Part shown: in pieces, positions 33,384 through 40,822 of the stretch
Layout: each line of letters begins with the position of its first letter
Numbering within the stretch: the stretch's first letter is position 1
NCBI RefSeq assembly: GCF_001083785.1
Contig: NZ_LAVL01000021.1
Coordinates: 24,796-88,795, forward strand
Length of the DNA: 64,000 nucleotides
Source of the DNA: Nonomuraea sp. SBT364
GTDB lineage: Bacteria; Actinomycetota; Actinomycetes; Streptosporangiales; Streptosporangiaceae
Direction of reading: 5' to 3'
The notes under the pieces: generated by a model
Seen by the model: the letters and a program-made list of their open reading frames with translations, nothing else
What the model was told of the DNA's origin: nothing
Databases searched by the model: none
Position numbers and translations under genes: made by a program

Positions 33384-34439
33384 TCAGAGCCCTACATTGC
33401 GCATCGCGTTGTCCCGCCAGCGGTCCACGGCTCTGATGTACCGCAGCACCACCGGTGAGGCGGGGGCCCAGCGACCGTGCTTGGCGATGACGGCGACCGG
33501 GACGCCGGCGGCGTAGGCGACGGTGGCGCCGCCGGCGCGCAGGCTGTGCGCGGTGATGGTGTCCGCGCCGGGCACGCCGGCGCGGACGGCGAGGTCGCGG
33601 ACGATGGTGTTGACGGCGTCGGCGCCGAGGGAGGGGCCGATGGTGCCGTGCCGGTTGATGCGGCGCAGCAGCCGGCCTGTGGTGTGTCCGGCCTGGTGGA
33701 GGACGTGGAGCCAGTCGCGCCAGGCGGCGACGGGGTCGGTGAGCGGGTGGCTGCCGCGGGGGATGGCGATGGTCTCGCCGGTGGACTCCTTGTCGGTCTT
33801 GGAGGTGCGGATGGTGACTTCGAGGCCGTCGGGCACCTCGCGCACGTCCTCCCGCTGCAGGGCGACGAGCTCGCTGCGCCGGCCCATCAGGGCCAGGCCG
33901 AGCACGAGCAGCAGCCGGTCGCGTCGCCCGATCGGCGTGTCGAGGTCGCAGGCGGACACCATGGCGCGCAGCGCGTCGATGGTGATGGGCGGGGCCTCGC
34001 GCTGGCCTCGGCCGCCGTCCTCGGCGCGCCGGCGCTTGTAGGCGCGCAGCGCCAGCCGGGCGGATTCGGTTTCGGGCCGTCCGGTGTGCCCGGCCAGCCG
34101 GTGCATGGTCCGAACCGCGGCGATGGCCTGCTCGATACTGGCCGGGGCCTGACCGGCCTCGCACAGCCGGGAGGTGTATTCGGCCAGGGTGTGCGCGGTG
34201 GCGGGCAGCGCTACGCGGCCGTGCTCGGCGCACCAGGCGGTGAAGGCGGCCCATTGCCGGGCGTAAGCGCGCCGGGTGTTGGCCGGCACGCCATCGGCGA
34301 TCCGCTCCTGGGTGCGCGCGCTGAGCGCGTAGTCCGCAGGAGTATGTCCGTCACCGTGCGCTGTATTTCCTGGAAGCGGGTAGATCGGTGGTCGCTCCCC
34401 CGCAGCCGGGGCCGGCAGCGTCTCCAGCTCGTCGTGCAC
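33384..34439 (-). CDS. tyrosine recombinase / integrase
   Basis: A 351-aa phage-integrase-family recombinase. Start GTG 34439 has GGGGAGA five bases upstream; the frame is open further but without a site. It has an N-terminal SAM-like core-binding domain (NTRRAYARQWAAFTAWCAEH, ASIEQAIAAVRTMH). The catalytic domain has Arg in LMGRRSELVALQ, Lys in RTSKTDKE, HSLRAGGATVAYA (HxxR), KHGRWAP and the nucleophile Tyr in VVLRYIRAVD. All catalytic residues are present, so it looks active. It is divergent from a zinc-motif coiled-coil protein, a pairing seen on actinomycete plasmids and integrative elements. Confidence 0.88.
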   Translation of the reverse strand: MHDELETLPAPAAGERPPIYPLPGNTAHGDGHTPADYALSARTQERIADGVPANTRRAYARQWAAFTAWCAEHGRVALPATAHTLAEYTSRLCEAGQAPASIEQAIAAVRTMHRLAGHTGRPETESARLALRAYKRRRAEDGGRGQREAPPITIDALRAMVSACDLDTPIGRRDRLLLVLGLALMGRRSELVALQREDVREVPDGLEVTIRTSKTDKESTGETIAIPRGSHPLTDPVAAWRDWLHVLHQAGHTTGRLLRRINRHGTIGPSLGADAVNTIVRDLAVRAGVPGADTITAHSLRAGGATVAYAAGVPVAVIAKHGRWAPASPVVLRYIRAVDRWRDNAMRNVGL

Positions 34440-34565
34440 GCCCGTCTCCCCGCCTGTTCGTGGCCCATCCGACACTGTCCGGCACTGCGTTTCTGGCTCG
34501 CGATAAGGGAGATTATCACGAGTCAGATCAATCCACTTGATCGATCGCGAACGCACGAAACTACT

Positions 34566-34586
34566 GCGTTCGAACGTGACGAACGC
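34566..34586. promoter_or_regulatory. inverted repeat between recombinase and KfrA-like gene
   Basis: GCGTTCG and CGAACGC are perfect 7-bp arms around a 7-nt spacer, 13 bp ahead of the proposed GTG at 34600. It suits an autoregulatory operator; it shares the GTTCG half-site with the repeats at 1997 and 62474. Confidence 0.5.
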
Positions 34587-34599
34587 TACTCTGCTGCTT

Positions 34600-35769
34600 G
34601 TGGCGAACGATCAGGAAATTGTGACGGCGGACGTACCGGCCGAAAATGGCGAACGGGCCGGGAGCGGGACGGACAGGACCAGCGAGGAGCTGCGATGCGC
34701 CGGCCCGGGCTGCGCCAAGGCGCTGCCGGGACGCAGCAGCCGCGCCAAGTACTGCAGCGACGCCTGCCGGGCGGCCGCCTACCGGGCGCGTACCGCCGTG
34801 CACGCCGCCCCTGTGGCCAACGCGCTGTTGCGCACCCAGGACCTCCTCGACCCGCTGCTGGCCGCGGGCGAGCAATGGCAGGCCGCCCAGGAAGCGCTGC
34901 GCGCCCAGCTCGCCGAGCTGAGCGGTGGTGCGCTGGCCCAGGTCGAGGCCGCCGAGCAGGCCGCCGAGGAGGCCCGCGCCGCCGCCGCGGCCGCCGAGCA
35001 ACGCGTCACCACGACGGCCAACACCGCCGCCGCCCGGATCGCCGCCGCCGAGCAGGAACGCGCCCAGGCCGAGAGTGCCCGCGACCGCGCCGAGGAACGC
35101 GAGCAGGACGCCTGGCGCCAGGTCGGCGAGCACCAGAACGCACGCGCTCAGGCCGAGCAGCTCGCCGCCGATGCCGCCGACCGGCAGCGTCGGGCAGAGC
35201 ACGACCGTGACGCCGCCCGTCGGCGAACCACCGAACTCACCGAACTGCACGCCACCGCGACCGCCCGCATCACCGAACTGCAACGCCAGGCCGAGGACGG
35301 GCAGCACGAGCTCACCGACCTCCGGCGCCAACTGCAGGAGCAGCAAGCCCGGACCCGGAAAACCGAGCAGGAACGCGACCAGGCCCGCGGCACCGCCACA
35401 GCGCACGCCGAGGAGATCGACCGGCTGCGCCAAGCGCTCACCGCCGAACAACAGCGACGCGAGCAAGCCGTCACCGCCGCCGCCGTGGCCGAGCAGGCCC
35501 GCACCCTCGCAGACCAAGCCAGAGCCGCAGCCCTCGGCGAGGCCGAACGACTGCGAGGCGAACGCGCCGACCTCGCCAGCGCACTGAAGAGCGCCCAGCA
35601 GCAGCGCGAAGAGGCCGTCACGGCCGCCGCCGTCGCACAGGCACTCCTGCGCGAGCAGCAATCCCGTCGCGCACCGGATCAGAGCGAATCCGAGGATCTT
35701 TCTGGCATCACGACACCAGCAGCATCGGAGTCGGGGCATGACCAGAATCCGAATGAAAAGTCCCGTTAG
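34600..35769 (+). CDS. zinc-motif plus long coiled-coil protein, KfrA-like
   Basis: A 389-aa protein from GTG 34600 (a TTG at 34537 is also possible). Near residue 30 lies C-x4-C with a second pair in YCSDACRAAAYRAR, a treble-clef-like zinc site common in actinomycete recombinase neighbours. Almost all of the rest, about residues 60-360, is Ala/Glu/Gln/Arg-rich heptad sequence (AEQAAEEARAAAAAAEQRV, REQAVTAAAVAEQARTLADQ repeated later as REEAVTAAAVAQALLREQQ). This is an exceptionally long coiled coil resembling KfrA-type plasmid proteins. No ribosome site is obvious, so a leaderless message is possible. A role in DNA binding or segregation of the mobile element is inference. Confidence 0.65.
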   Translation: MANDQEIVTADVPAENGERAGSGTDRTSEELRCAGPGCAKALPGRSSRAKYCSDACRAAAYRARTAVHAAPVANALLRTQDLLDPLLAAGEQWQAAQEALRAQLAELSGGALAQVEAAEQAAEEARAAAAAAEQRVTTTANTAAARIAAAEQERAQAESARDRAEEREQDAWRQVGEHQNARAQAEQLAADAADRQRRAEHDRDAARRRTTELTELHATATARITELQRQAEDGQHELTDLRRQLQEQQARTRKTEQERDQARGTATAHAEEIDRLRQALTAEQQRREQAVTAAAVAEQARTLADQARAAALGEAERLRGERADLASALKSAQQQREEAVTAAAVAQALLREQQSRRAPDQSESEDLSGITTPAASESGHDQNPNEKSR

Positions 35770-35843
35770 GGCGTGCTTCAGAAGTGAGTCGAGTGGCAGC
35801 CGCCGAGGTGTCGTAGATCGACGAAGGAGGAAGTCTCCGGCAG

Positions 35844-35927
35844 ATGAGTCAACGACCAAAGAGCCCATCTGCACGGGCGAGAGGGGGCTGTACGCCTAAG
35901 GTTGGGCACTGCTCCGAACGCGGATGA
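35844..35927 (+). pseudogene. 27-codon IS leader remnant
   Basis: AAGGAGGA precedes an ATG whose short frame reads MSQRPKSPSARARGGCTP and ends at TGA 35927. The strong ribosome site with a short basic frame resembles the first codons of an IS transposase cut off by decay. Low certainty. Confidence 0.3.
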
Positions 35928-35932
35928 TCAGG

Positions 35933-36556
35933 TCAGGGAGTTGCGAAGCGCGCGGCGATCGTCCGGGCTGCTTCGTCGACCGCCCGCGACTGCTCTTCCT
36001 CGGTGATCGACCACGTACCGTGCATGAGGCGCGGCCAGAAGATCGCGGACGCGATCATGCCGAGGAACTGTGCGGATGCCAGATCCGGATCCTCGATGTC
36101 GGCGCTTCCTGCGAAGTGCGCCTCCCGCAGATAGCGCCCCAGCGCCTGCAGCACAGGCAGCGTGCCGAAGTCGAAGGTCCGCTCGCGCAGTTCGGGGAAG
36201 TGGTGCGATTCGGCGATCACGGTTCGCATCAGGGCGACCATGCGAGGACGAGTCAACAGTTCCGAATACGCGCGACCCAGCACCACCAAGCCCGCGTAGA
36301 GGTCGCCGGTCGGGATCTCGACCGGTTCCGGAGCCGGCGATCCGCCTGCCGCGAGCACCGTTGCCTCGAAGAGCTCGGCCTTGGTCGGGAACTGCTTGAA
36401 GAGCGTCGCCTTGGACACCCCCGCGCGCTCGGCGACACGTGCCAGTGGCGTGCGGTCGTACCCGAACTCCAGGAAGAGCTGCGCGGCGGCGCCCAGGATC
36501 GCCTCGCGATTGGTCGCGGCCACCGCACGGTGGTACGAGGAGCGTCCACGTGTCAT
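35933..36556 (-). CDS. TetR-family regulator
   Basis: A 207-aa TetR/AcrR protein. The HTH reads REAILGAAAQLFLEFGYDRT then PLARVAERAGVSKATLFKQFPTKAEL. The C-terminal part (LVVLGRAYSELLTRPRMVAL, then FWPRLMHGTWSITEEEQSRA) is of the TetR_C_7/AefR-like type. It is divergent from the reductase at 36663 with two palindromic sites between them, so it most likely represses both. Start ATG 36556 follows the HTH spacing. Confidence 0.87.
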   Translation of the reverse strand: MTRGRSSYHRAVAATNREAILGAAAQLFLEFGYDRTPLARVAERAGVSKATLFKQFPTKAELFEATVLAAGGSPAPEPVEIPTGDLYAGLVVLGRAYSELLTRPRMVALMRTVIAESHHFPELRERTFDFGTLPVLQALGRYLREAHFAGSADIEDPDLASAQFLGMIASAIFWPRLMHGTWSITEEEQSRAVDEAARTIAARFATP

Positions 36557-36575
36557 CCGTTCAGTATCTCATCGA

Positions 36576-36595
36576 GGCGAGTTCCTTGACTCACC
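36576..36595. promoter_or_regulatory. TetR operator, imperfect copy
   Basis: GGCGAGTTCCTTGACTCACC keeps the GGCGAGT...GACTCACC half-sites of the perfect copy at 36621 with a degenerate centre. It lies 20 bp ahead of the TetR start. Confidence 0.55.
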
Positions 36596-36620
36596 ATTAC
36601 GAACACGATTAGGTTGATAG

Positions 36621-36642
36621 AGGCGAGTCGATCGACTCACCT
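36621..36642. promoter_or_regulatory. TetR operator, near-perfect copy
   Basis: The palindrome contains GAGTCGATCGACTC, a perfect 14-bp core, inside AGG-C ... A-CCT flanks. It lies 21 bp ahead of the reductase start. With the copy at 36576 it forms a double site in the divergent promoter. Confidence 0.68.
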
Positions 36643-36662
36643 CTTGGAGATAGGAGCGGCTC

Positions 36663-37205
36663 ATGGCTACCGTGATCGTCCACGCGACCATCACTCTCGA
36701 CGGGTTCATGGCAAAGGAGGACGGCGGGGTCGACTGGATGTTCGGCCGACCCTCCGCTCCCGAGGATTACGCCGTCGTCGAGAAAGTGATGAGCCGGATC
36801 GGCGCGGTGGTCGGCGGCGCGAACAAGACCCAGACCATCGAGGACGGCGAGATCCCGTATGGCGGCATGCTGAAGGTCCCGGTCTACCTGATGACCCACA
36901 GCGCCCATGAGCCGATCGAGCGCGACGGCACCACGTACAACTTCGTCGTCGACGACATCAGCGAGGCCGTCAGGCTGGCCACGCAAGCGGCCGGGGACGG
37001 CTGGGTCAGTCTGCTCGGAGGAACAATCTCGCGACAGTGCCTGCGGCTCGGTCTCGTCGACGAGCTCCACCTGGACGTTGCGCCGGTCCTGCTCGGCGAC
37101 GGCATCTCGCTGTTCGCAGGCCTGGGGCGGCACATCGAGCTTGAGCGCCTCGACACCTCAGCCTTCGCCAGCGAGGCTCATCTTCGCTACCGAGTCCTCC
37201 GTTAG
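36663..37205 (+). CDS. dihydrofolate-reductase-like (RibD C-terminal) protein
   Basis: A 180-aa protein of the RibD_C/DHFR-like reductase family. ATG 36663 sits behind GAGATAGGAG. It starts TVIVHATITLDGFMAKEDGG, the strand A-SLDG loop of the fold. GAVVGGANKTQTIEDGE follows, then a DDISEAVRLATQAAGDGWVS helix and LLGGTISRQCLRLGLVDELH, the GG..(I)..Q..L..GLVDELHL block at the NADPH site. It ends VAPVLLGDGISLF. The substrate is unknown; such proteins are frequent TetR partners in actinomycetes. Confidence 0.87.
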   Translation: MATVIVHATITLDGFMAKEDGGVDWMFGRPSAPEDYAVVEKVMSRIGAVVGGANKTQTIEDGEIPYGGMLKVPVYLMTHSAHEPIERDGTTYNFVVDDISEAVRLATQAAGDGWVSLLGGTISRQCLRLGLVDELHLDVAPVLLGDGISLFAGLGRHIELERLDTSAFASEAHLRYRVLR

Positions 37206-37379
37206 CCAGAGTTGCAGGTCCTCCGAGCTATCGGGTCCGCCACGAGCCCTCGTCACTTGTCCGCCCCGACCCCAAGCGGGTTCCGGAACCCCATTCCCAG
37301 CCGTCGGCCAGTACCCCGCTTCGACGCCGGCGAGCCGTCACCGTGTTCGTCCCAGCCCATCCAGATGAATCGTCGCCGT

Positions 37380-37648
37380 CTGCATGTGGCTGCGTGTGCT
37401 CGGTGGTGACCAGCAGATCGAGCATCCCCAGACAGTCGTCGACCGCCTTGCCCTCCAAGAAGATCGCCGTGGCCGGCGACCGGTGAGCTGAAACCGAGCT
37501 TCATGCGCTCGCCACGACGACGCTCGACCAGCTCCCGGTCCTCGTCATCGAGGAAGAACACCCGCTCCAGGTTCGCGCTCGACGGCACTTCCCCGTATCG
37601 GCCGGACTCGGGCGCTTCGTAATCGATCAGGAACTCCACCACCGGCAT
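37380..37648 (-). pseudogene. Tn3-family transposase N-terminal remnant
   Basis: From ATG 37648 the frame reads PVVEFLIDYEAPESGRYGEV, then NLERVFFLDDEDRELVERRR and MKLGFSS. This is the very start of a DUF4158 transposase. The next family block, EGKAVDDCLGMLDLLVTTE, lies in a different frame from about 37455. Several hundred residues between the blocks are lost. Confidence 0.72.
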
Positions 37649-37824
37649 GCGCCGCACAGTAGGGCCAGTCCGTCCACGGTTACTCAATCCGCCGCCATAC
37701 TGCTGCTCGCCCGCAGCGGGCCGCTGGATGGCGGCAGGTCCGCCGATGTCGATCCGCTACCGCCACTGACCGATTGGTTGCTGCTCAGAGGCCGACCGGT
37801 ACTGCGCTCTGTGCAGGGCCGCGC

Positions 37825-38110
37825 GAGATCACCACGCTCGGATACTCCGGCGCCGAGCAGCAGGTGCAACGCTACCTACGGCGCTTTCGCGCCGGTGCCG
37901 GCCAGATCGCCGTCGACCTGCCGCACCTGCACGCCTTCACCCGCGCCTGGCAATGACCGCGCCACAGTGAATGCCGCGCTCAGCCTGCCGTTCCACCAAG
38001 ACCAAGCTCCTCAAACGGCAGATGTACGGCCGCGCCGGGTTCGCTCTTCTTCGCCACCGCATCCTGCTCGGCCAACCACGTTCCGTAACCACCGAAAGTG
38101 GGCCAGAGCC
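37825..38110 (+). pseudogene. ISL3-family transposase C-terminal remnant with IS end
   Basis: Three pieces in shifting frames match an ISL3 C-terminus: EITTLGYSGAEQQVQRYLRR, DLPHLHAFTRA then RATVNAALSLPFH, and KTKLLKRQMYGRAGFALLRH followed by RILLG. The segment NGRTEGVNT expected between the last two is deleted, and a TGA interrupts the second. The sequence after the coding part, to about 38110 (ACCGAAAGTGGGCCAGAGCC), resembles an ISL3 right inverted repeat. Confidence 0.72.
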
Positions 38111-38113
38111 GTT

Positions 38114-38140
38114 GGCACACGCCCCTCGACGGCGTGTGCC
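38114..38140 (-). terminator. strong intrinsic terminator of the CPBP-like gene
   Basis: GGCACACGCC and GGCGTGTGCC form a perfect 10-bp stem with a 7-nt loop. The hairpin begins 11 nt past the stop codon of the reverse-strand gene ending at 38152. Confidence 0.65.
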
Positions 38141-38151
38141 ATGACTGCTCG

Positions 38152-38955
38152 TCAACCGATTGCGCAGGAGGAGCGGCACGAGACGAGCCGCAGGATGCCC
38201 GCGGCAGCCACGGCGGTGAGCAGAGCTGTCACGAGAGGAGCGAAGGGCATGTCGTAGCCGGGAAGGTAGGCGGCGGTGATGTTGATCATGGCGTGCATGA
38301 AGATCGCCGCCGACACGCCGCCGGTGGCAGCGCAGAGGCCGACGATGATCATTCGGCTCGCGACCGTGCCCAGGAACCATCCGCCGATCCAGGCCGCCCC
38401 GTGACCGGCCTGCAGGAGCGGGACCAGATGCCAGACAGCCCAGAACAGCCCGAGGAGCAGTCCGGTCCCGAGCGTGCCGAACCGGCGTCGTATCGGATCG
38501 CCGGCATGAGCGGCCCAGCCCAGTTCCTCGCATGCGGCCGCTACCACCATCGCGGTGAGCAGCAGGGGCAGCAGAGCCAACGGCGCCGGAAGCACCGGGT
38601 CGGCTCGGCCGCCGAGCCACAGCAGGGCCCACGCCAGAAGGCCGACGGCAACGGGAAGGAGCGCCGCGACGGCATACCAGCGGGCCTGCCCCGCGGGCCG
38701 GTCTACCACGCGGGCCAGCAGGGCCCTGACCGCAGCCGACCCGCCCTCGCGAAAGACCAGGATCACCGCGGCGAGCCCCGGCAGCACGAACATGGCCGCG
38801 CTCGCGGGCAGGTGGAGCGCACCCACGCGGACGGTGGACGACACCGCGCCGAGGATGTAGAAGGGCACCGACAACGCGGTGACGAGGACGAAGAACCGCA
38901 CCAGGCGAATTCCGGCGCGTTCGCGCGCCGGAATGTCGGTCGTCAGCACCTTCAC
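38152..38955 (-). CDS. CPBP-family intramembrane protease-like protein
   Basis: A 267-aa protein with about eight helices, starting at GTG 38955. The CPBP/Abi motifs are visible: AACEELGW (EE of motif 1), FWAVWHLVP (His of motif 2) and HAMIN (motif 3). The Arg normally found in EExxxR is Ala here (EELGWA), so the first site is atypical. Members include prenyl-protein-type intramembrane proteases and bacteriocin immunity proteins. The TetR gene at 39011 is divergent and only 55 bp away, which suggests regulation by it. Activity is uncertain given the changed motif. Confidence 0.8.
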   Translation of the reverse strand: MKVLTTDIPARERAGIRLVRFFVLVTALSVPFYILGAVSSTVRVGALHLPASAAMFVLPGLAAVILVFREGGSAAVRALLARVVDRPAGQARWYAVAALLPVAVGLLAWALLWLGGRADPVLPAPLALLPLLLTAMVVAAACEELGWAAHAGDPIRRRFGTLGTGLLLGLFWAVWHLVPLLQAGHGAAWIGGWFLGTVASRMIIVGLCAATGGVSAAIFMHAMINITAAYLPGYDMPFAPLVTALLTAVAAAGILRLVSCRSSCAIG

Positions 38956-39010
38956 AGGCTCACCGTCTCTACTTTGGGACCTAATATCTCAAGTACCATA
39001 GAATGGATGC

Positions 39011-39865
39011 GTGACAGCTGAAACACCGGGGATTGGCCTCGCGCGACGCCGCAGGCGACTGTCCGACGAAGAGACCGCGCGACGCATGCTCGACGCCGCG
39101 ATCGCCAAGGTCGATGAAGCCGGCTTGACAGTGAGCCTGGAACACATCAGCTTCGAGGAGGTCATCCGCGACGCGGGGGTCGCCCGCAGCGCCGTCTACC
39201 GCCGCTGGCCGAACAAGGACATGTTCTTCGGCGACCTGCTGCGTGAGCTTGCCAAAGGTGACAGTCCGGCCATCATCGGCGCGGATCCGGGCGCGATACG
39301 GTCCGTGGCCCGCACTCTTCTCGCCTCGATCGGCTGGGCCCGCACGCCGGGCCTGCGCCGCGCGCTGGCCGCCGAGGTGCTCCGGGGAAGCGCGCTCGGA
39401 GAGTTCGAAATCTTCCACCGGTCGCCGGCCTGGCGTACTTATCTCGCGCTGCAGGCGACCTTCCGCAGCCTGCCCGACGGCGAACTACGGAGCGAAGTTC
39501 AGCGATCCCTTGCGGAGTCGGAGCGCTCCATGGTCGCGGGGGTTGCAACGGCTTACGCGCAGGTGGCCCGCCTGATCGGCCTGCGGCCGCAGGCCGGCGT
39601 CACCTTCGAGACGGCGGCCCGCCTGGCCATCGCCACCCTGCGAGGGCTCATCCTGATGCAGCCCGCCAATCCGGAGATCAGCACCGTGCGATTCCAGGCC
39701 AATCCGTTCGGGGCGCCCGAGCCCGCCGAATGGTCGGAGCCCGCGCTGGCGATCGCCTCCGTGGTGCTCAGCCTCGTGGAGGCCGACCCCGACATCGAAT
39801 GGACCGACGAGTACGAGCACTCGGTCACGACCGCCCTGCAAGCCGGGCGGTGGCCGATGAGCTGA
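39011..39865 (+). CDS. TetR-family regulator, large C-terminal domain
   Basis: A 284-aa TetR-type protein, longer than usual (about 200). The HTH covers residues 20-70: ETARRMLDAAIAKVDEAGLT, then LEHISFEEVIRDAGVARSAVYRRWPNKDMFF. The C-terminal 200 residues form an all-helical ligand domain with GVATAYAQVARLIGLRPQAG. Start GTG 39011 lacks a clear ribosome site, so the message may be leaderless. It is divergent from the CPBP-like gene; the 55-bp gap has only a weak symmetry (GGGACCTAATATCTCAAGTACC). Confidence 0.82.
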   Translation: MTAETPGIGLARRRRRLSDEETARRMLDAAIAKVDEAGLTVSLEHISFEEVIRDAGVARSAVYRRWPNKDMFFGDLLRELAKGDSPAIIGADPGAIRSVARTLLASIGWARTPGLRRALAAEVLRGSALGEFEIFHRSPAWRTYLALQATFRSLPDGELRSEVQRSLAESERSMVAGVATAYAQVARLIGLRPQAGVTFETAARLAIATLRGLILMQPANPEISTVRFQANPFGAPEPAEWSEPALAIASVVLSLVEADPDIEWTDEYEHSVTTALQAGRWPMS

Positions 39866-39973
39866 ACGAGCATGGCCGCGGTGTCTTTCTCCCGTATTCC
39901 GGTTGCCCCCAGGCACGCGAGACCGGTAGCCGAATTTGATTGACGTCAGTGTCAAGGTTGCATGCTTTGCCGT

Positions 39974-40363
39974 ATGACCTTCACGCAAGCGGAACTTGAT
40001 TACCTGGCTGGACAGCGCCTTGGACGCCTGGCCACCGTTTCTCCCGCCGGGCTCGTCCAGAACAACCCGGTGGGGTTCTTCGTGGACGCCGCCTCCGGCA
40101 CGATCACCATCGGCGGGCACGCGCTGGGGGCATCCCAGAAGTTCAGGAACGTTCAGCAGGGCAGCACGGTCTCACTCGTCGTGGACGACCTGGCCTCAGT
40201 GGATCCATGGGTGGTACGCGGCATCGAGATCCGAGGCTCAGCTGTGGCCCTGACCGACCACGAGCCGCCGATACCGTATTTCTCGCGTGAGATCATCCTG
40301 ATCACTCCCAGCAAGATCATCTCCTGGGGGGTGGACGGAGCTCGGTCGAGCCGCAAGGTGTGA
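39974..40363 (+). CDS. PPOX-class F420-dependent-type protein
   Basis: A 129-aa split-barrel protein from ATG 39974. FTQAELDYLAGQRLGRLATV, then AGLVQNNPVGFFVDAASGTI, ASQKFRNVQQG (the K-F-R-N block) and VSLVVDDLASVDPWVVRGIE are the pattern of the TIGR04023-type PPOX proteins. These are predicted to bind F420 or flavin. The end ISWGVDGARSSRKV is also typical. The FO synthase gene is 460 bp downstream on the same strand, which may reflect a shared F420 theme. The substrate is unknown. Confidence 0.83.
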   Translation: MTFTQAELDYLAGQRLGRLATVSPAGLVQNNPVGFFVDAASGTITIGGHALGASQKFRNVQQGSTVSLVVDDLASVDPWVVRGIEIRGSAVALTDHEPPIPYFSREIILITPSKIISWGVDGARSSRKV

Positions 40364-40822
40364 AAGCTCGCCAGGGGCAAGGGCTGTACGAACTGGCGGC
40401 TTACTTCGAGCATTCCTGGCGATCAACCACCGGTTCACCATCGGCGGATCGGTGAGGGCGGGCTCACCGCGCCCGACGATGGATGACCGAGCTGACTCGG
40501 TGCGCCCACCGGGCGACCGTGCGACCGAGTACGACGTGACGCCGGCAATCATCTCATCCGGACTCCTCGGCGACCACTGGCTCCGCGCCCGCCCTGCCAT
40601 GCCTCTGGCCGAGGCGGTCTACGAATGGGCCCGCCTGCCAAGAACCCTGCACGACTCTTGCTTGGAGATAGCCGTGAGCTTCCACACCGCCCAGGACATT
40701 GTCTGTCCTTCGACCCGCAGCGCTCGCCGCAGGGCCGCCGCTGTACGCACCTCCCTAACCCCGGTCAGCGCCTCACTTCGGTGCGCACCGACGCTGACGG
40801 TGCGCAGGCATCGGGGACACCG
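40364..40822. other. gap without recognisable gene
   Basis: 459 bp between the PPOX-type gene and the FO synthase. A forward frame is open from 40625 into the synthase, but its first 66 residues have no family pattern. I see no RNA gene or clear promoter. Confidence 0.4.
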
